From: Prorocentrum cordatum
Taxonomy: Eukaryota > Sar > Dinophyceae > Prorocentrales > Prorocentraceae
Length of the DNA: 64,000 nt
Assembly: GCA_963575745.1 (NCBI GenBank)
Contig: CAUYUJ010007402.1
Location: forward strand, 112,535 to 176,534
Reading direction: 5' to 3'
The notes beneath the pieces were generated by a model, which was not told where the DNA came from, searched no databases, and was given only the letters and a program-made list of their open reading frames with translations. The first letter of the stretch is position 1; each line of letters begins with the position of its first letter. Of this stretch, positions 31,551-42,033 are shown in pieces. The position numbers were made by a program, and so were the translations under genes.

Positions 31551-33140
31551 AGCGCCTCCAGGCCGACATCGTCCAGCACGCCGAAGTCGCGCGGGTTAAA
31601 ACTGTCAAAGCTCCGCCCGCCGTGGACCTTGAACGTCGAACAAACCCGTCGCAGCTGATCTGGGGCCGGCCGCTCGGGACGCTCGCCGAGGTCGCCAGGC
31701 CAAACCAAAATCGGAGGCGAAGCCGCGGTCCGCCAGTACTCAGACCATTCACACACCAGCGCCTTGACCGCCTCCATCTTGCCGAGCGGCACCTCGACCC
31801 CTTGGATCGCAGAGGCGTCGACCGCAGGCCCCTTCGTGAAGGCATGCAGCGCCGCCCCCCCGTCAACAGAGTGCGCGTCGATCCAATCCCCGAAGCGGGC
31901 CTTCGACTCCTGCGCGTCGGCGGCGACGGCATCGCCCGCGGTCTGCTTGGTGATCGCCGCCAGGCACTCGAGCTCAACGTGGCCCATGTACTCTCTCGCG
32001 CGGCAGAGAAGCGCCACCGCCTGGCACCACGTGCTGGCGGGTGGCCGCTGCGCCCTGCGCTCCAGGGCCCGCTGACCCCGCACGCGGCGGATGGGATCGG
32101 CACTGGCCCCATCAGCGACAGCAAGAGCCACGCCCTTCAGCCACATCGCAGGCCTGCTCACCTTCGGAATGCGAGGCGCCGAAGGTGGGCACGCGCGCGC
32201 CCAGCCGAGCTCAGGCCCGTGGCCTCGCCCACCGTACATGCCGATGCCGAGTCCGCTGAGGTCACACAGGTAGCGCTCCGCGACGCCTATGAACTGCGAC
32301 CAGGCCGTGTCCACGTCGGTGGTGACATCGCGCAGCGCGAGCCAGTCCTCCGTGAAGTCCCGCGTGCAACAGCCAGCAGGAAACGGGCTGGGAAAGGCTT
32401 TGGCCGCGCGCATCACCTGCACCCAGTCGTCGATCTGGGCGCCTTCGATCGTGAGCCTGACTGGCCGATGCGGCCCAAACTCCCAATCATGTAGGACCTC
32501 GGCGCTGGCCACGCGGAAATGCCTGGACACGACGAAATAATCAATGACCTGCTCCAAGGGCCTGCACGTGCCCGAGGACGGCGCCACGACGCGCCCGCAG
32601 CACCTCTCGAGAAAGGAGGGCTGCATGAGGATGGCTGGCTCCATGTTGAAGTCGCCACTGATGATAAACGGGCGCCCGAGGACCTGCAACATGTTGGACA
32701 CCTTTGTGCAAAATGCTCTCGTTCGCGCGCGAGAGCCCCTCGGCCGTGTGCAGGTAAACCGTGACCAGCACCATGCCCCCCGAGCAGAAGCCAGAGTGAT
32801 GAACGAAGGTCGCGCGCCCGACGTCGATGATCGAGCTACCGACACCCTCGAACTGCCCCATGCCGTGCACCCGCGGCGACAGCAGGAGGAGGCCTCCATG
32901 CCCAGGAAGCCCAGGCCCCGAGCCTTCAGCAGGGGCTGCGTGCGCATGCCATCCAAGCTTGGCCAGCCTCGCCGACACCTCATGGCTGCGCTCCACCGCG
33001 AGGTGCGTCTCTTGGACGGCCACAAAGTCGGCCCGACGGATCTCCATACGGTCCAACAAGGTCTCAAGGTAGAGTAGGCGTTGGCGTTCACCGTGAGACC
33101 AACCCAGGAACGCCGCTGCCGTGGACCACTAAAGGCCCGT
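31505..33140 (-). pseudogene. LINE endonuclease (APE/EEP type) and linker
   Basis: Nicks target DNA to prime reverse transcription. In one frame the minus strand gives ADFVAVQETHLAVERS (the QE(T/S) metal-binding motif of this family) and LPGHGGLLLLSPRVHG. After a frameshift near 32709 it gives GRPFIISGDFNMEP (the GDFN motif, about 32645-32685) and QVIDYFVVSRHFRV. It ends with a GPHRPVRLTI box in the place of the family's SDHxP. A further frameshift near 33085 separates the first residues (LTVNANAY). The linker down to 31505 is Ala/Arg-rich and helical (ERYLCDLSGLGIGMYGG, then a Trp-rich KALVCEWSEYWRTAASPP). Confidence 0.8.
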
Positions 33141-33170
33141 TCTCCTCCGCTTGGCCACTGCACGTAGGAT

Positions 33171-33785
33171 CTCGCGTGTGCGCGTGTGCGCGTGTGCGCG
33201 TGTGCGCGTGTGCGCGTGTGCGCGTGTGCGTGTGTGCGCGTGTGCGCGTGTGCGCGTGTGCGCGCGTGCGCGTGCGCGTGCGCGTGCGCGTGCGCAAGCG
33301 TGTGCGTGTGTGTGTGTCCGTGTGTCCGTGTGCGCGTGCGCGTGCGCGTGCGCGTGCGCGTGCGCGTGCGCGTGTGCGTGTGCGTGTGCGTGTGTGTGTG
33401 TGTGTGCGTGTGCGTGTGCGTGTGCGTGTGCGTGTGTATGTGCGTGTGTGTGTGTGCGTGTGTGTGCGTGCGTTCGTGCGTGTGTGCGTGTGTGCGCGCG
33501 TGCGTGCGTGCGTGTGTGTGTGTGTGTGTGCGCATGTGCGCGTGTGTGTATGATGGCGCGTGCGCGCGTGCGCGCGTGTATGCGTGTGCGCGTGCGTGCG
33601 TGAGTGCGCGGGCGCGTGCGTGCGGGCGCGCGTGCGTGCGCGCGTGCGTGCGCACATGCGCGCGTGCGTGCGTGCGTGCGTGCGTGCGTGCACGCGCGCG
33701 CGCGTCTGCGCGTGCGTGCATGTGTGTGTGCGTGCGTGCATGCATGCGCGCGTGTGTGCGTGTTTGCGTGCGTGCGTGCGTTTGG
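33171..33785. repeat. TG/CG-rich simple repeat, ~615 bp
   Basis: TGTGCGCG-type alternating sequence with CGTGCG runs. It abuts the 5' end of the LINE. Confidence 0.95.
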
Positions 33786-33794
33786 GCCCGTTTC

Positions 33795-34430
33795 TTATCC
33801 CGAGTCGTTTTTTGCGACCGCCCCGGGGCCCGTTGAGGGCCCCCTGAGGCCCGAAATGGCCACAGACCGGCCGCTCAAATTGCCTCAGAGCCCCGCAGAG
33901 AAATGGCACGGCGGCACGGCAACAGCGCTGCAGGCCGCCGCCGCCGCCGACGCCAGGGTTAAAGGGGCGCGAGCGCGCGGGCGGGGGCGTCCTGCACAGT
34001 GCGGCGGACATCCCTCTCGCAGAGGGCGAGGTCGACGGCGGCGGCCCGCCCCCACCACTCCCAGGGGCCTGGCCCGCCCGCCCAGGCGCGGCAGGAATGC
34101 GCGCGCCGACCCAAGCATCTGGCGCCTCGGAAGATCAAGCTGAGGTCGATCGTTTTCGGCCTCTCGGAGCCCTTCCCGGAGACGGCACTTTTTCCGCCAG
34201 GTTGATCTGCGATGACCCCAGGGCCCAAAAGCCAGGCGAAAATGGCCCGGTGTGGAAAATTGAGACGCCCGGATCTCAGCGGCCAGACCCCCGACGTCCT
34301 GACCGCCTCACAACGTGGGCCCCCAGAGGTCTTGAATCCTTACAACTGTTTTTTCATTCGGAATCGTTTTTTGACGGCACCAGGGCCCGGCAAGGGCCTC
34401 GAGAGGCCGAAAATTGTAAAATCCCTCGTC
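33795..34430 (+). repeat. Dispersed repeat F, copies 1 and 2
   Basis: 33795-33865 and 34355-34430 share GAGTCGTTTTTTG, a CGGGGCCCG-type box, AGGGCC and GAGGCC-GAAA. A third copy is at 44045-44105. The stretch between has Pro/Arg-rich shadow ORFs only. Confidence 0.65.
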
Positions 34431-34904
34431 GCGAGTTGTTTCGCACTACGCGAGCATACGAAATATGATCGCGCTATTCTCGATCTCCGCGGAGGCCAAA
34501 CATTAAATAAAAAAGACACCCTCTGCCTCTCCCCCTCGCTCCTCGGCGCGTTACGCTGCATCCTCGGGGAACATTCCCTCTCCTCCAAATTGGTGTCTTG
34601 TCTTATCATCCACGTGGGCTCGACGCGGATTCGAGCTGGATCCGACACGGGTTCGACACGGATTCAACACGGGTTCGAGGTGGAACCGGCACGGACAATT
34701 GGCGCGATGGGACAGGACAGACGAGGCCCCCAGAAGATGCAACATGAGGAGCGGGTTTCGACTGTTTCGAGACACGGGCCACTGACCCCTCGACCGCTTC
34801 CCAGGGACTGGTCCCTCACCCATAGTCGTTTTTCTCGGTTCCGAGGCTCGGTCGTGATTGTTCGCGATGTTGAATATGTTTCGTCGGATCTCAGGAAAGG
34901 GGAG

Positions 34905-35070
34905 ATGGAGGTGGAGGTGGATATGGGGATGGAGATGGAAATGAGGGAGGAGATGGAGATGGAGATAAACAGAGATGGAGATGGAGATGCAGATGGAGAT
35001 GCAGAATGAAATGGAGAATGAGGAGGAGGAGGCAGGAAGGAGGGGAAGAGGAGGACAGGAGGAGGAGGAG
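34905..35070. repeat. (GGAGAT)n minisatellite
   Basis: Degenerate GGAGATGGAGATG units followed by a GGAGGA tract. Confidence 0.9.
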
Positions 35071-35329
35071 GGCGAGGTGGTGGTGGGAAGCGGCGTTGCA
35101 GAAATCTGCGGGCCGCAGACGAGAGGCTCACACCCCGTGAGCCAGGGGCAACGAGCCAGGGACCGCCATCCCTCAGGCCAAAAAAGGGCAGCTGGCTCTG
35201 CTGTTGGTTGCTGGGGGGCTCGGCGAGCTCGAATTCCTTCAATGGGCGCTGCCGCTGGCGTCGGGGCACCGGCCGTTTGCCTCCACCACAGCAGCTTGCA
35301 TCGGAACACTCTCGTCGAACAGTTTTTGA

Positions 35330-35520
35330 CGGGGGGAACAGCTCGGGGGGGGGAACATCGACCTGCAGTCGGCGATACATCGCCGATATATCGCCGATGG
35401 GCCGCCGATAGCGAAACAGCACGGTCATGGGCAAGTTGGGGCCATCGAGCCCTTGTCGGCGATCAATGAGCGATTGGGGGTCGATGCATCCCCCACTAAG
35501 CTTATCACACACACACACAC
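35330..35520 (+). repeat. Repeat C block and (CA)n
   Basis: AACATCGACCTGCAGTCGGC, GATACATCGCCGATATATCG and CCGATGGGCCGCCGAT match repeat C. A short CA run follows at 35505-35520. Confidence 0.65.
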
Positions 35521-35559
35521 CCTAACTTTGCTCCCAGCTTCCAGATCCTAACTTAGTTC

Positions 35560-35672
35560 TCCGACGGCCATTCGGGACGATCTGGGCACCCTCGGAACGC
35601 CCTCGGCGAGGCGCAGCTGCTGGAGAGCACCCCGGGATTAGGAAGCCTCCGGGAATCGACGAATCTGTCCGA
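35560..35672 (+). repeat. Dispersed repeat D, copy 2
   Basis: GGAACGCCCTCGGCGAGGCG and CAGCTGCTGGAGAGCACCCC, then CCTCCGGGAATCGACGAA. Same order as copy 1. Confidence 0.8.
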
Positions 35673-35949
35673 AAACCTTGACGTTCGAACCTCGAGCCGA
35701 ACCCCCTAGCGCCGCCCCTGAACGTGTCATCGAAACCGCTGATCAGCTCACCCACCCCGAGCTCGCTGCCGCACCCCAATCCTCCTCATGCAGCAGCAGC
35801 AGCAGCAGCAGCGGCGGCAGCCGCGGATTGCCGCCGTCGGGCGGCTCTCTCGGCCCTGGCCCCGCCCCGCCAGATTCTTGCGCCCGCGCGTCCGAGAGGG
35901 CCGCCGGCACCTCGACGGCTAGGAGGAGCCTCCTTTTCCTCAACCCACC

Positions 35950-36276
35950 ACTCATCATCGTCATCATCATCCTCATCATCATGATCACCATCATCATCCT
36001 CATCATCATCAACAGCAGCATCATCATTATCATTACAAGTATCGTCATCATCACCATCATCAGCATCATCATCATCATCAGCATCATCATCATCATCATT
36101 CCCATCATTATCATCATCCTCATCATCCTCTTCCACATCATCATCATCTTTTGCATCATCAGCATTGTCTTCATCATCACAATCATCATCAACATCAGTA
36201 CCATCATCATCAGCAGCATCATCACTACCGGCGTCATCATCATCATCGCCATCAGCATCACCATCATCATCGTCAG

Positions 36277-36318
<42 letters not shown>

Positions 36319-38765
36319 TGTCAGCAGCATCATCATCATCATCATCAGTATCGTTGCAAGTCTCATCATCATCATCATCACCATCATCTCAATCAACATC
36401 AATATCAGCATCAGCACCTGCGTCATCACTACCATCTCTGCCAACATCATCAGCGTCATCATCATCAGCATCATCGTCATCACCATCGTCCTCACCACTA
36501 TCACCATCAGCATCATCATCGTCGTCGTCGTCGACACAACCATCCAAATCATCATCATCGCAATCATCATCACCAGCAGCAGCGCCATCAGCATAATAAT
36601 AACAATGCAAATGAGAATCACCATCAGCATCGTCATCATCAGCATCGTCATCATCCTGAGCACTATCATCATTATCAGCATCGGCATCGTCATCATCATC
36701 ATCACCATCATCATCATAGCAGTTATCAGTACCACCCACCACCATCACAATCATCATCATACTAATCATCATGAGTACCAACACCTTTACAATCATTAGC
36801 ATCATCACCATCATCAACAACAGCAGCAACATCATCATCACCACCATCATCAGCATCGCCACCCTTCTCATGATCATCGTCATCAGCATCATCGTCAGAA
36901 TCGTAAACATCATCGATACCATCGTCGCCCGTATCATCATCAGCAGCAGCATCATCGTCACCACCATCATAGCATCACCATCATCATCATCAAAATAAGC
37001 ATCAGCAGCATCATCATCATGATCGTCATCGTTGTCGCCATCGTCGTCATCATCATCATCGTCATGATCATCATCACCCTCATCACCATAGTAGTCACAA
37101 GTACCACCACCATCACCATCTCCCTCACCATCGCCATCATCATAAGAATGATCATCCTGCAAACCGGCACCAGTACAACCATCAGCATCCAGGGCGTCAG
37201 CACCATCATCATGTTCAGCATAAGCACCATCACCATCATTATCATCATCATTATCGACATCGACATCGTCATTATCATCATTATCAGCATCATCGTCACC
37301 ATCGGCATCATCAGTATCATCATCATGATGGCCGCTTCCATCGTCAACATCAGCATCATCATCATCATCATCATCATCAACATCACCATCATCATCAGCA
37401 TCAGCATCATTATAATAATAACCATCGTCATCGTCATCACCAACACCATTACCATAAGCATGATCATCATCATCATCACCATCATCATCATCACCATCAC
37501 CATCACCATCACCATCATCAGCATCATCAGCTTCATCATCATCAGCATCAGCATCATCATCGCCATCGTCATCGCCGTCGTGATCATAATCATCATCAAC
37601 ACGACCATCATCACAATCATCATCACATAGAAGTCACACGTACCACCATCGCTACCATCACCATCACCAGCGTCATACAAATCATCATCATGAGTACCAG
37701 CACCATCACAAGCATTAGCATCCTGGGTATCAGCACCATCATCGTCTTCAGCATCAGCACCACCACCCTCACCATCATCATCACCATCATCGTCATAGTC
37801 GGCATCATCATCATGATCTTCAACATCATCATCAACAACATGATCACCGTCATCGTCAAAATCAGCACCATCATCATCACCATCATCATCATCAGCATCA
37901 GCATCATCAGCATCATGATCATCAGAAACATCCAAATGGTTACCATCATCATCGCCATCAGCATCACCATCATCATATTCATCAGCATCAGCATCATCAA
38001 TATGATTAATCAGCATCACCATCATGATCAACATGACTGTCATAATCATCATCAGCAACATCATCATAAACATCACCATCATCATCACCATCATCATACG
38101 CATCAGTATGAGCATCATCATCACCATCATCATCACCACAATCATCATCACCACCACCACCATCATCAACATCATCATAATCGTGAGCATCATCATCATC
38201 AACGTCATCATCATCGTCATCGCCATCATCATCGTCATCGTCGTCATCATCACGATCATCCTCACCATCATCATCATCATAGTAGTCACAAGTACCACCA
38301 CCATCACCATCACCATCCCCGTCATCATAATAAGCATCATCATAAGTACCAGCACCATCACAATTATCAGCATCATGGGCATCAGCACGATCATCATCTC
38401 CAGCATGAGCACCATCTCATCATCATCAGCATCGAAATCACCATCATTGTCATACTCGGCATCACCATTATTATCATCAGAATCGTCATCATCATCGCCA
38501 CCATCGTCAACATCAGCACCATCCTCATCCTCATCCTCATCCTCATCATCATCAGCATCAGCAAAATCATAACCACAATCGTCATCATCACCATCATCAT
38601 CATCATCATGCTCATCGTCCTCATCATCATCATCACCACCATAAGCATCATCACCATAATCAGCATCACCATCATCATAATCACCATCATCAGCATGATC
38701 GTCAATCATCATCAGCATCATCAGCATCATCATCGCTATCTTCATCACCACCACCATCCTCAGCG
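35950..38765. repeat. 2.8-kb (CAT)n array with higher-order repeats
   Basis: Almost all sequence is CAT/CAG/CAC triplets. Non-CAT landmarks recur: AGTAGTCACAAGTACCACCA at about 37090 and 38282, with variants at 36715 and 37625, followed each time by GAGTACCAGCACC-like and CAGCATC(C)TGGG-like blocks. In the Asp frame (minus strand) these give CDGAGT and GGTCDYY. Confidence 0.9.
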
Positions 38766-38769
38766 TCCT

Positions 38770-39770
38770 CCTCCAGCTGGGTCACCCGGAGTCTGTCTCA
38801 CTTTTTTTGTCCATCTCTCTCTCTCTCTCTTGCGCCAAAAGCGCCAATGCGTCGAGGAGCACGCCCGACGGCGGGGCTGAAACGTGATGCATGCAGCAGA
38901 TGGTGTAAGTACTCCCCCATTTCCCCGTCCCCCCCCCCCTCGTCCGAACTGGCAGCCACACCCTGTCCACGCCACATCGCTGATCTGCACCCTTGCCAGA
39001 AATTGGGGGGCCGCAGATAATCACACAGAGGTACGTCAGCCTTCGTCCAAAACGTAGAATGCAAAGTACGTTGAACGTCTCATACGCGCGAACCGACCCC
39101 CAAATAATGTCCACCACACTGTGCACGGTGTCAATTGCAAACATAGGAAGCATTGTCATGCTCGTACCCTGGAATGTTGGTGAAGAGATGGCACTCGCCG
39201 CGCGCCCGTCCCCATCCCCCAGCAGGCGCCTCGCTCGGCGACAGGGGGGGTAAGAATGTCCAGGCACCAGCCTGCGCGCGGAGGGGCGGAGGGTGCGCAC
39301 AGAGGAGATCGGAGGTGAAGAAGACGAGTCTCCAGCAGGACTGAACAACGAGGCGGGGAAGCAGGCTGGCTGGAAGGGGGGGGGAGAGATCGAGTGGGAG
39401 AGGACGAGCCACTCCCTGAGATCCGATGCTGTAAGATAATTGCAGCATCGCGAAAAGTCACACTCCAGCCCCAGACCCCACCTTTCTGCAGCTTCTCTCA
39501 GGCCGGATCGACCCGTGATGGCCCTGGGGCCCCAAACCGGGCGACAACGCCCCGCGCCCCCCCCCAAAAAAAAACTTGCTGAACCAGCAGAGTCTGAACG
39601 AGCTCACGGGGCTCCTACGCCCATAAGCTGCGGCGGTGCGGAGGAGGAGGAAAGGCAGGAGGAGGGCCCCGGCTGGCTCCAAGTTTCCGCTTCCGTGAAC
39701 CCAAACCCGCCCATCCCCCCGATCACAGGGCCCTTCCTCGTGGCTAATCGCGAAGCTCGTCTCAGTCAGG
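38770..39770. other. Mixed stretch with one weak exon candidate
   Basis: A CT run (38812-38832) comes first. The minus strand at about 39215-38990 reads GTSMTMLPMFAIDTVHSVVD and IIWGSVRAYETFNVLCILRF, a hydrophobic protein-like stretch that could be an exon of a membrane protein. No splice sites fixed. The rest is GC-rich with nothing recognisable. Confidence 0.2.
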
Positions 39771-39777
39771 GAGGCGT

Positions 39778-39985
39778 CGTGACCGAGACTGTGCCCAAAG
39801 AGCAGCCCGAATGTGAGCAAAACTGGCACCCGAAGTTTTCCAGCCGCGCCTGGGCGTGACCGAAATGCTTGCTTCGAAACCAAGACGATTCCAAATTTCG
39901 GTCACAGTCTCGGTCACGCGACGTTTTCGGTCACAACTTCGGGCACGTGTTCGGCCACATATTTTTGTTCGGTCACCTACCCTTT
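39778..39985. repeat. Nested inverted repeats and CGGTCAC ladder
   Basis: CGTGACCGAGACTGTG (39778-39793) is the exact reverse complement of 39903-39918. GTGACCGAAAT (39856-39866) is the exact reverse complement of 39895-39905. Between 39897 and 39980 TCGGTCAC or a one-base variant occurs six times. Confidence 0.85.
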
Positions 39986-40004
39986 CGGCTGACAGGGGCG
40001 GGGC

Positions 40005-40085
40005 GCCACAGGGAACGCCCTCGGCGAGGCGCAGTAGAAAAGCACCCCGAGGCTGGAACACCGCCGGGAGCCAACGAAAATATTA
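40005..40085 (+). repeat. Dispersed repeat D, copy 3 (diverged)
   Basis: GGAACGCCCTCGGCGAGGCG is exact. The following part is changed (AGAAAAGCACCCCGAGGCTG) but keeps CCGGGAGCCAACGAAAAT. Confidence 0.7.
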
Positions 40086-40367
40086 GAGAATCTCGACCCT
40101 CGAATCTCCATCCTCGGATCTCTGGGTCCCCGTCCTCCCAGGCGGCGCCAACGTGCGCGGCGCGCGCGCGCGCCTGCGACGAGGCGGCGACCAGCGCGAG
40201 CAGCGCCAGAGCTCCCACGGCCCCGCCGCGGCGGGCCCGCGTGGCGGACACGGCCGGCCTGGCGCGCGAGAGCGGCCCCGCCGCGGGGGAACGGAGTGGA
40301 ACGGAATGTTCATGCGGGCATTCGCGGGAGGCCCTTGTTTTCATGGTGTTGCATGTCTCGCGGCAGC

Positions 40368-40560
40368 CGGCCGTCACCGGCCCTGACCCCCCCCCTCCAG
40401 GTGACGTCACGATTTAGTAGGAAGGAATCGAACGCGGCAGGGCTGTTTAGTAAACGCCCAGGGCCGTTCGGTAAACGCTTATCAGGGCCGGGCAGTTTTT
40501 CCGTATTGAATTTAGCTATTTCAAAACATTCCCAGGCGGCGCTGGCGCTGTGGGTCAAAC
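40368..40560 (+). repeat. Dispersed repeat I, copy 1
   Basis: CGGCCCTGA, a C run, then GGTGACGTCACGATT, and later CATTCCCAGGCGGCGCTGGC. Copy 2 is at 43745-43870. The ACGTCACGATT and GGCGGCGC blocks keep their order. Confidence 0.6.
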
Positions 40561-40823
40561 AAACATGGCCGGTGAAAATTATCTTGAACACGGATGCTGC
40601 GCTCGTCCTCCCCGCCCTCCTCTCCCGTCCCCCCCAGACCTCGCCACCAGACATCCGCCGTGGCGTTTTTTCAATCCGCTGCCCAGAGATCCCGACCGCT
40701 TCCCAAGGGACAGTTTTCCGTCCCAGACAATTATTTTACGGTCCTGTAGCCCGAAAGCCGCCCTCGAGGGCCGAAATCTAAAAAAAAATTGGGGGGGTTG
40801 AACAAAATCTCATCGTCCGAATT

Positions 40824-41010
40824 CCGCCGACCCTGTCGGCGTGTGGAAGACGCTCTTGCGGTCAACGTCGTCGCCCCCCCCCCCCTTTCCCTGAGCCCTC
40901 CTCCTCAAGCGCGCCAGCCAAAGCGAAATTAAGCAACGACGTGGTTGAATCGAAGGGAAATCCCTTCCCTTTGATCCCTTCCCCGCCGGGGGGAGGGTGT
41001 CCTGGAAGGA
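40824..41010 (+). repeat. Dispersed repeat A, copy 2
   Basis: CCGCCGACCCTGTCGGCGTG, GTCGTCGCC, CCTCAAGCGCGCCAGCCAAA, AAGCAACGACG and AATCCCTTCCCTTTGATCCC. It is followed by repeat G. Confidence 0.75.
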
Positions 41011-41089
41011 GGTCCCTGGGAGGGGTCCCGGAAGGAGGGGGGTCGGGAGGGTTCCCAAATCAGAATTCCATCATTCCCCGCCGGGGGGT

Positions 41090-41490
41090 CCGAGGGCCCG
41101 ACAAAATCCAAGACGGGCAAATAATGATCATAAAGGCCTCCAAGACGGTCCAAGAGGGCCGCGAATCGCCGAATTATCCGTCCAATACGCCACAGATAGC
41201 CTCCAGACGGTCCACGACACCTCCCAGACCCTCCTCGAGGTCTCCAAGAGCATCCCGAGGGACCCAGAAGGATCAAATCATGGATTTACAAATGTTGTTG
41301 AAAGACTCTCAGGCGTTCTTTTCTTCTCAGCTTACCGACGCTCCAAGACGGCCCAGGAGGCCTCCAGAATCGCCCCACGATCGCCCCAAGAAGTCTGCAA
41401 GAGGGCCCCGAATCGACCCAAGAGGGCCCCCAGACAGTCCAAGAGGCCTCCAAGACGGCCCAAGACGGCTTCCAGAGCGTGCCCACACAG
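41090..41490 (+). repeat. Dispersed repeat G, copy 2
   Basis: Many CCAAGACGGTCCAAGAGGGC- and AGGCCTCCAAGACGGCCCAA-like units give Pro/Arg/Lys-rich peptides (RPKRAPRQSKRPPRRPK). Confidence 0.65.
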
Positions 41491-42033
41491 GACCCGACGG
41501 TACACACGACAGTTACCAGATAGAATAACAAGTCTTGCTATGAGAGACCCAGGGGGGGCATTTGACGTCGATCTCCGAACGTCACGGGGCGCCCCGAGGA
41601 TTCTGCGGGTCCCCTGGGCCATCGAAGAATCACATGGTTCAGTGGGACACCCTGCTGGCGGACTGCTATCGTTCCATGCACCTCTACTGCACGTGCTGCC
41701 AACACGCCCGTCGTCGTGCGTCGTGGGCGCCGACCGCAGCACGGAGCCCTCCATGGTGGTGGAAGGCCTGCGGGGCACGGGGGGGCAGGATCGGCCGGCA
41801 CCGACTCGCGCGGCCAGACCGGATCGGAACGCCAGGAGCGAAGAACCGGCGGCAAACCCGGGGGGGAAGCGAAAGGGCGCAGGCCTTCTCTCAGAAGGCG
41901 GCGGGGCATCTCAGAAGCCCCCCAGCCGTTTGAGAAATCCCACCAGCCCTCTGGGCTAGGTGGTTCAACGAATTGTTGTCAGCTCCCTGCCAAACCCCGC
42001 CCGGTGCTCGGGGGGCCTATCACTGTTCCCTAT

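Larger units (their letters stand above)
28440..33170 (-). mobile_element. LINE-type (non-LTR) retrotransposon, inactive copy
   Basis: Reading on the minus strand, in order: an APE-type endonuclease (about 33140-32430), a spacer, a reverse transcriptase (about 31550-30700), a connection region, a CCHC-like zinc motif (29868-29921), an RNase H domain (about 29670-29150) and a C-terminal Cys/His region (28972-28560). Domain order and content match LINEs that carry an endonuclease and RNase H. No LTRs or integrase are present. The copy is dead: there are frameshifts near 33085, 32709, 31200, 29450 and 29240, and an in-frame TAG at 31505-31507. The 5' side stops against a TG microsatellite. The 3' side ends near 28440, possibly extending through the hairpin region to about 28160. 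No poly(A) or target duplication was identified. Confidence 0.85.

Noticed and set aside
28440-33170. LTR retrotransposon or retrovirus-like element
   Set aside because: No LTRs, protease or integrase; the APE-type endonuclease upstream of RT places it with LINEs.
36967-38757. 596-codon minus-strand ORF rich in Met and Asp as one gene
   Set aside because: It is the CAT array, and the reading flips between Met and Asp frames at indels. Only the recurring Cys/Gly module is kept as a finding.
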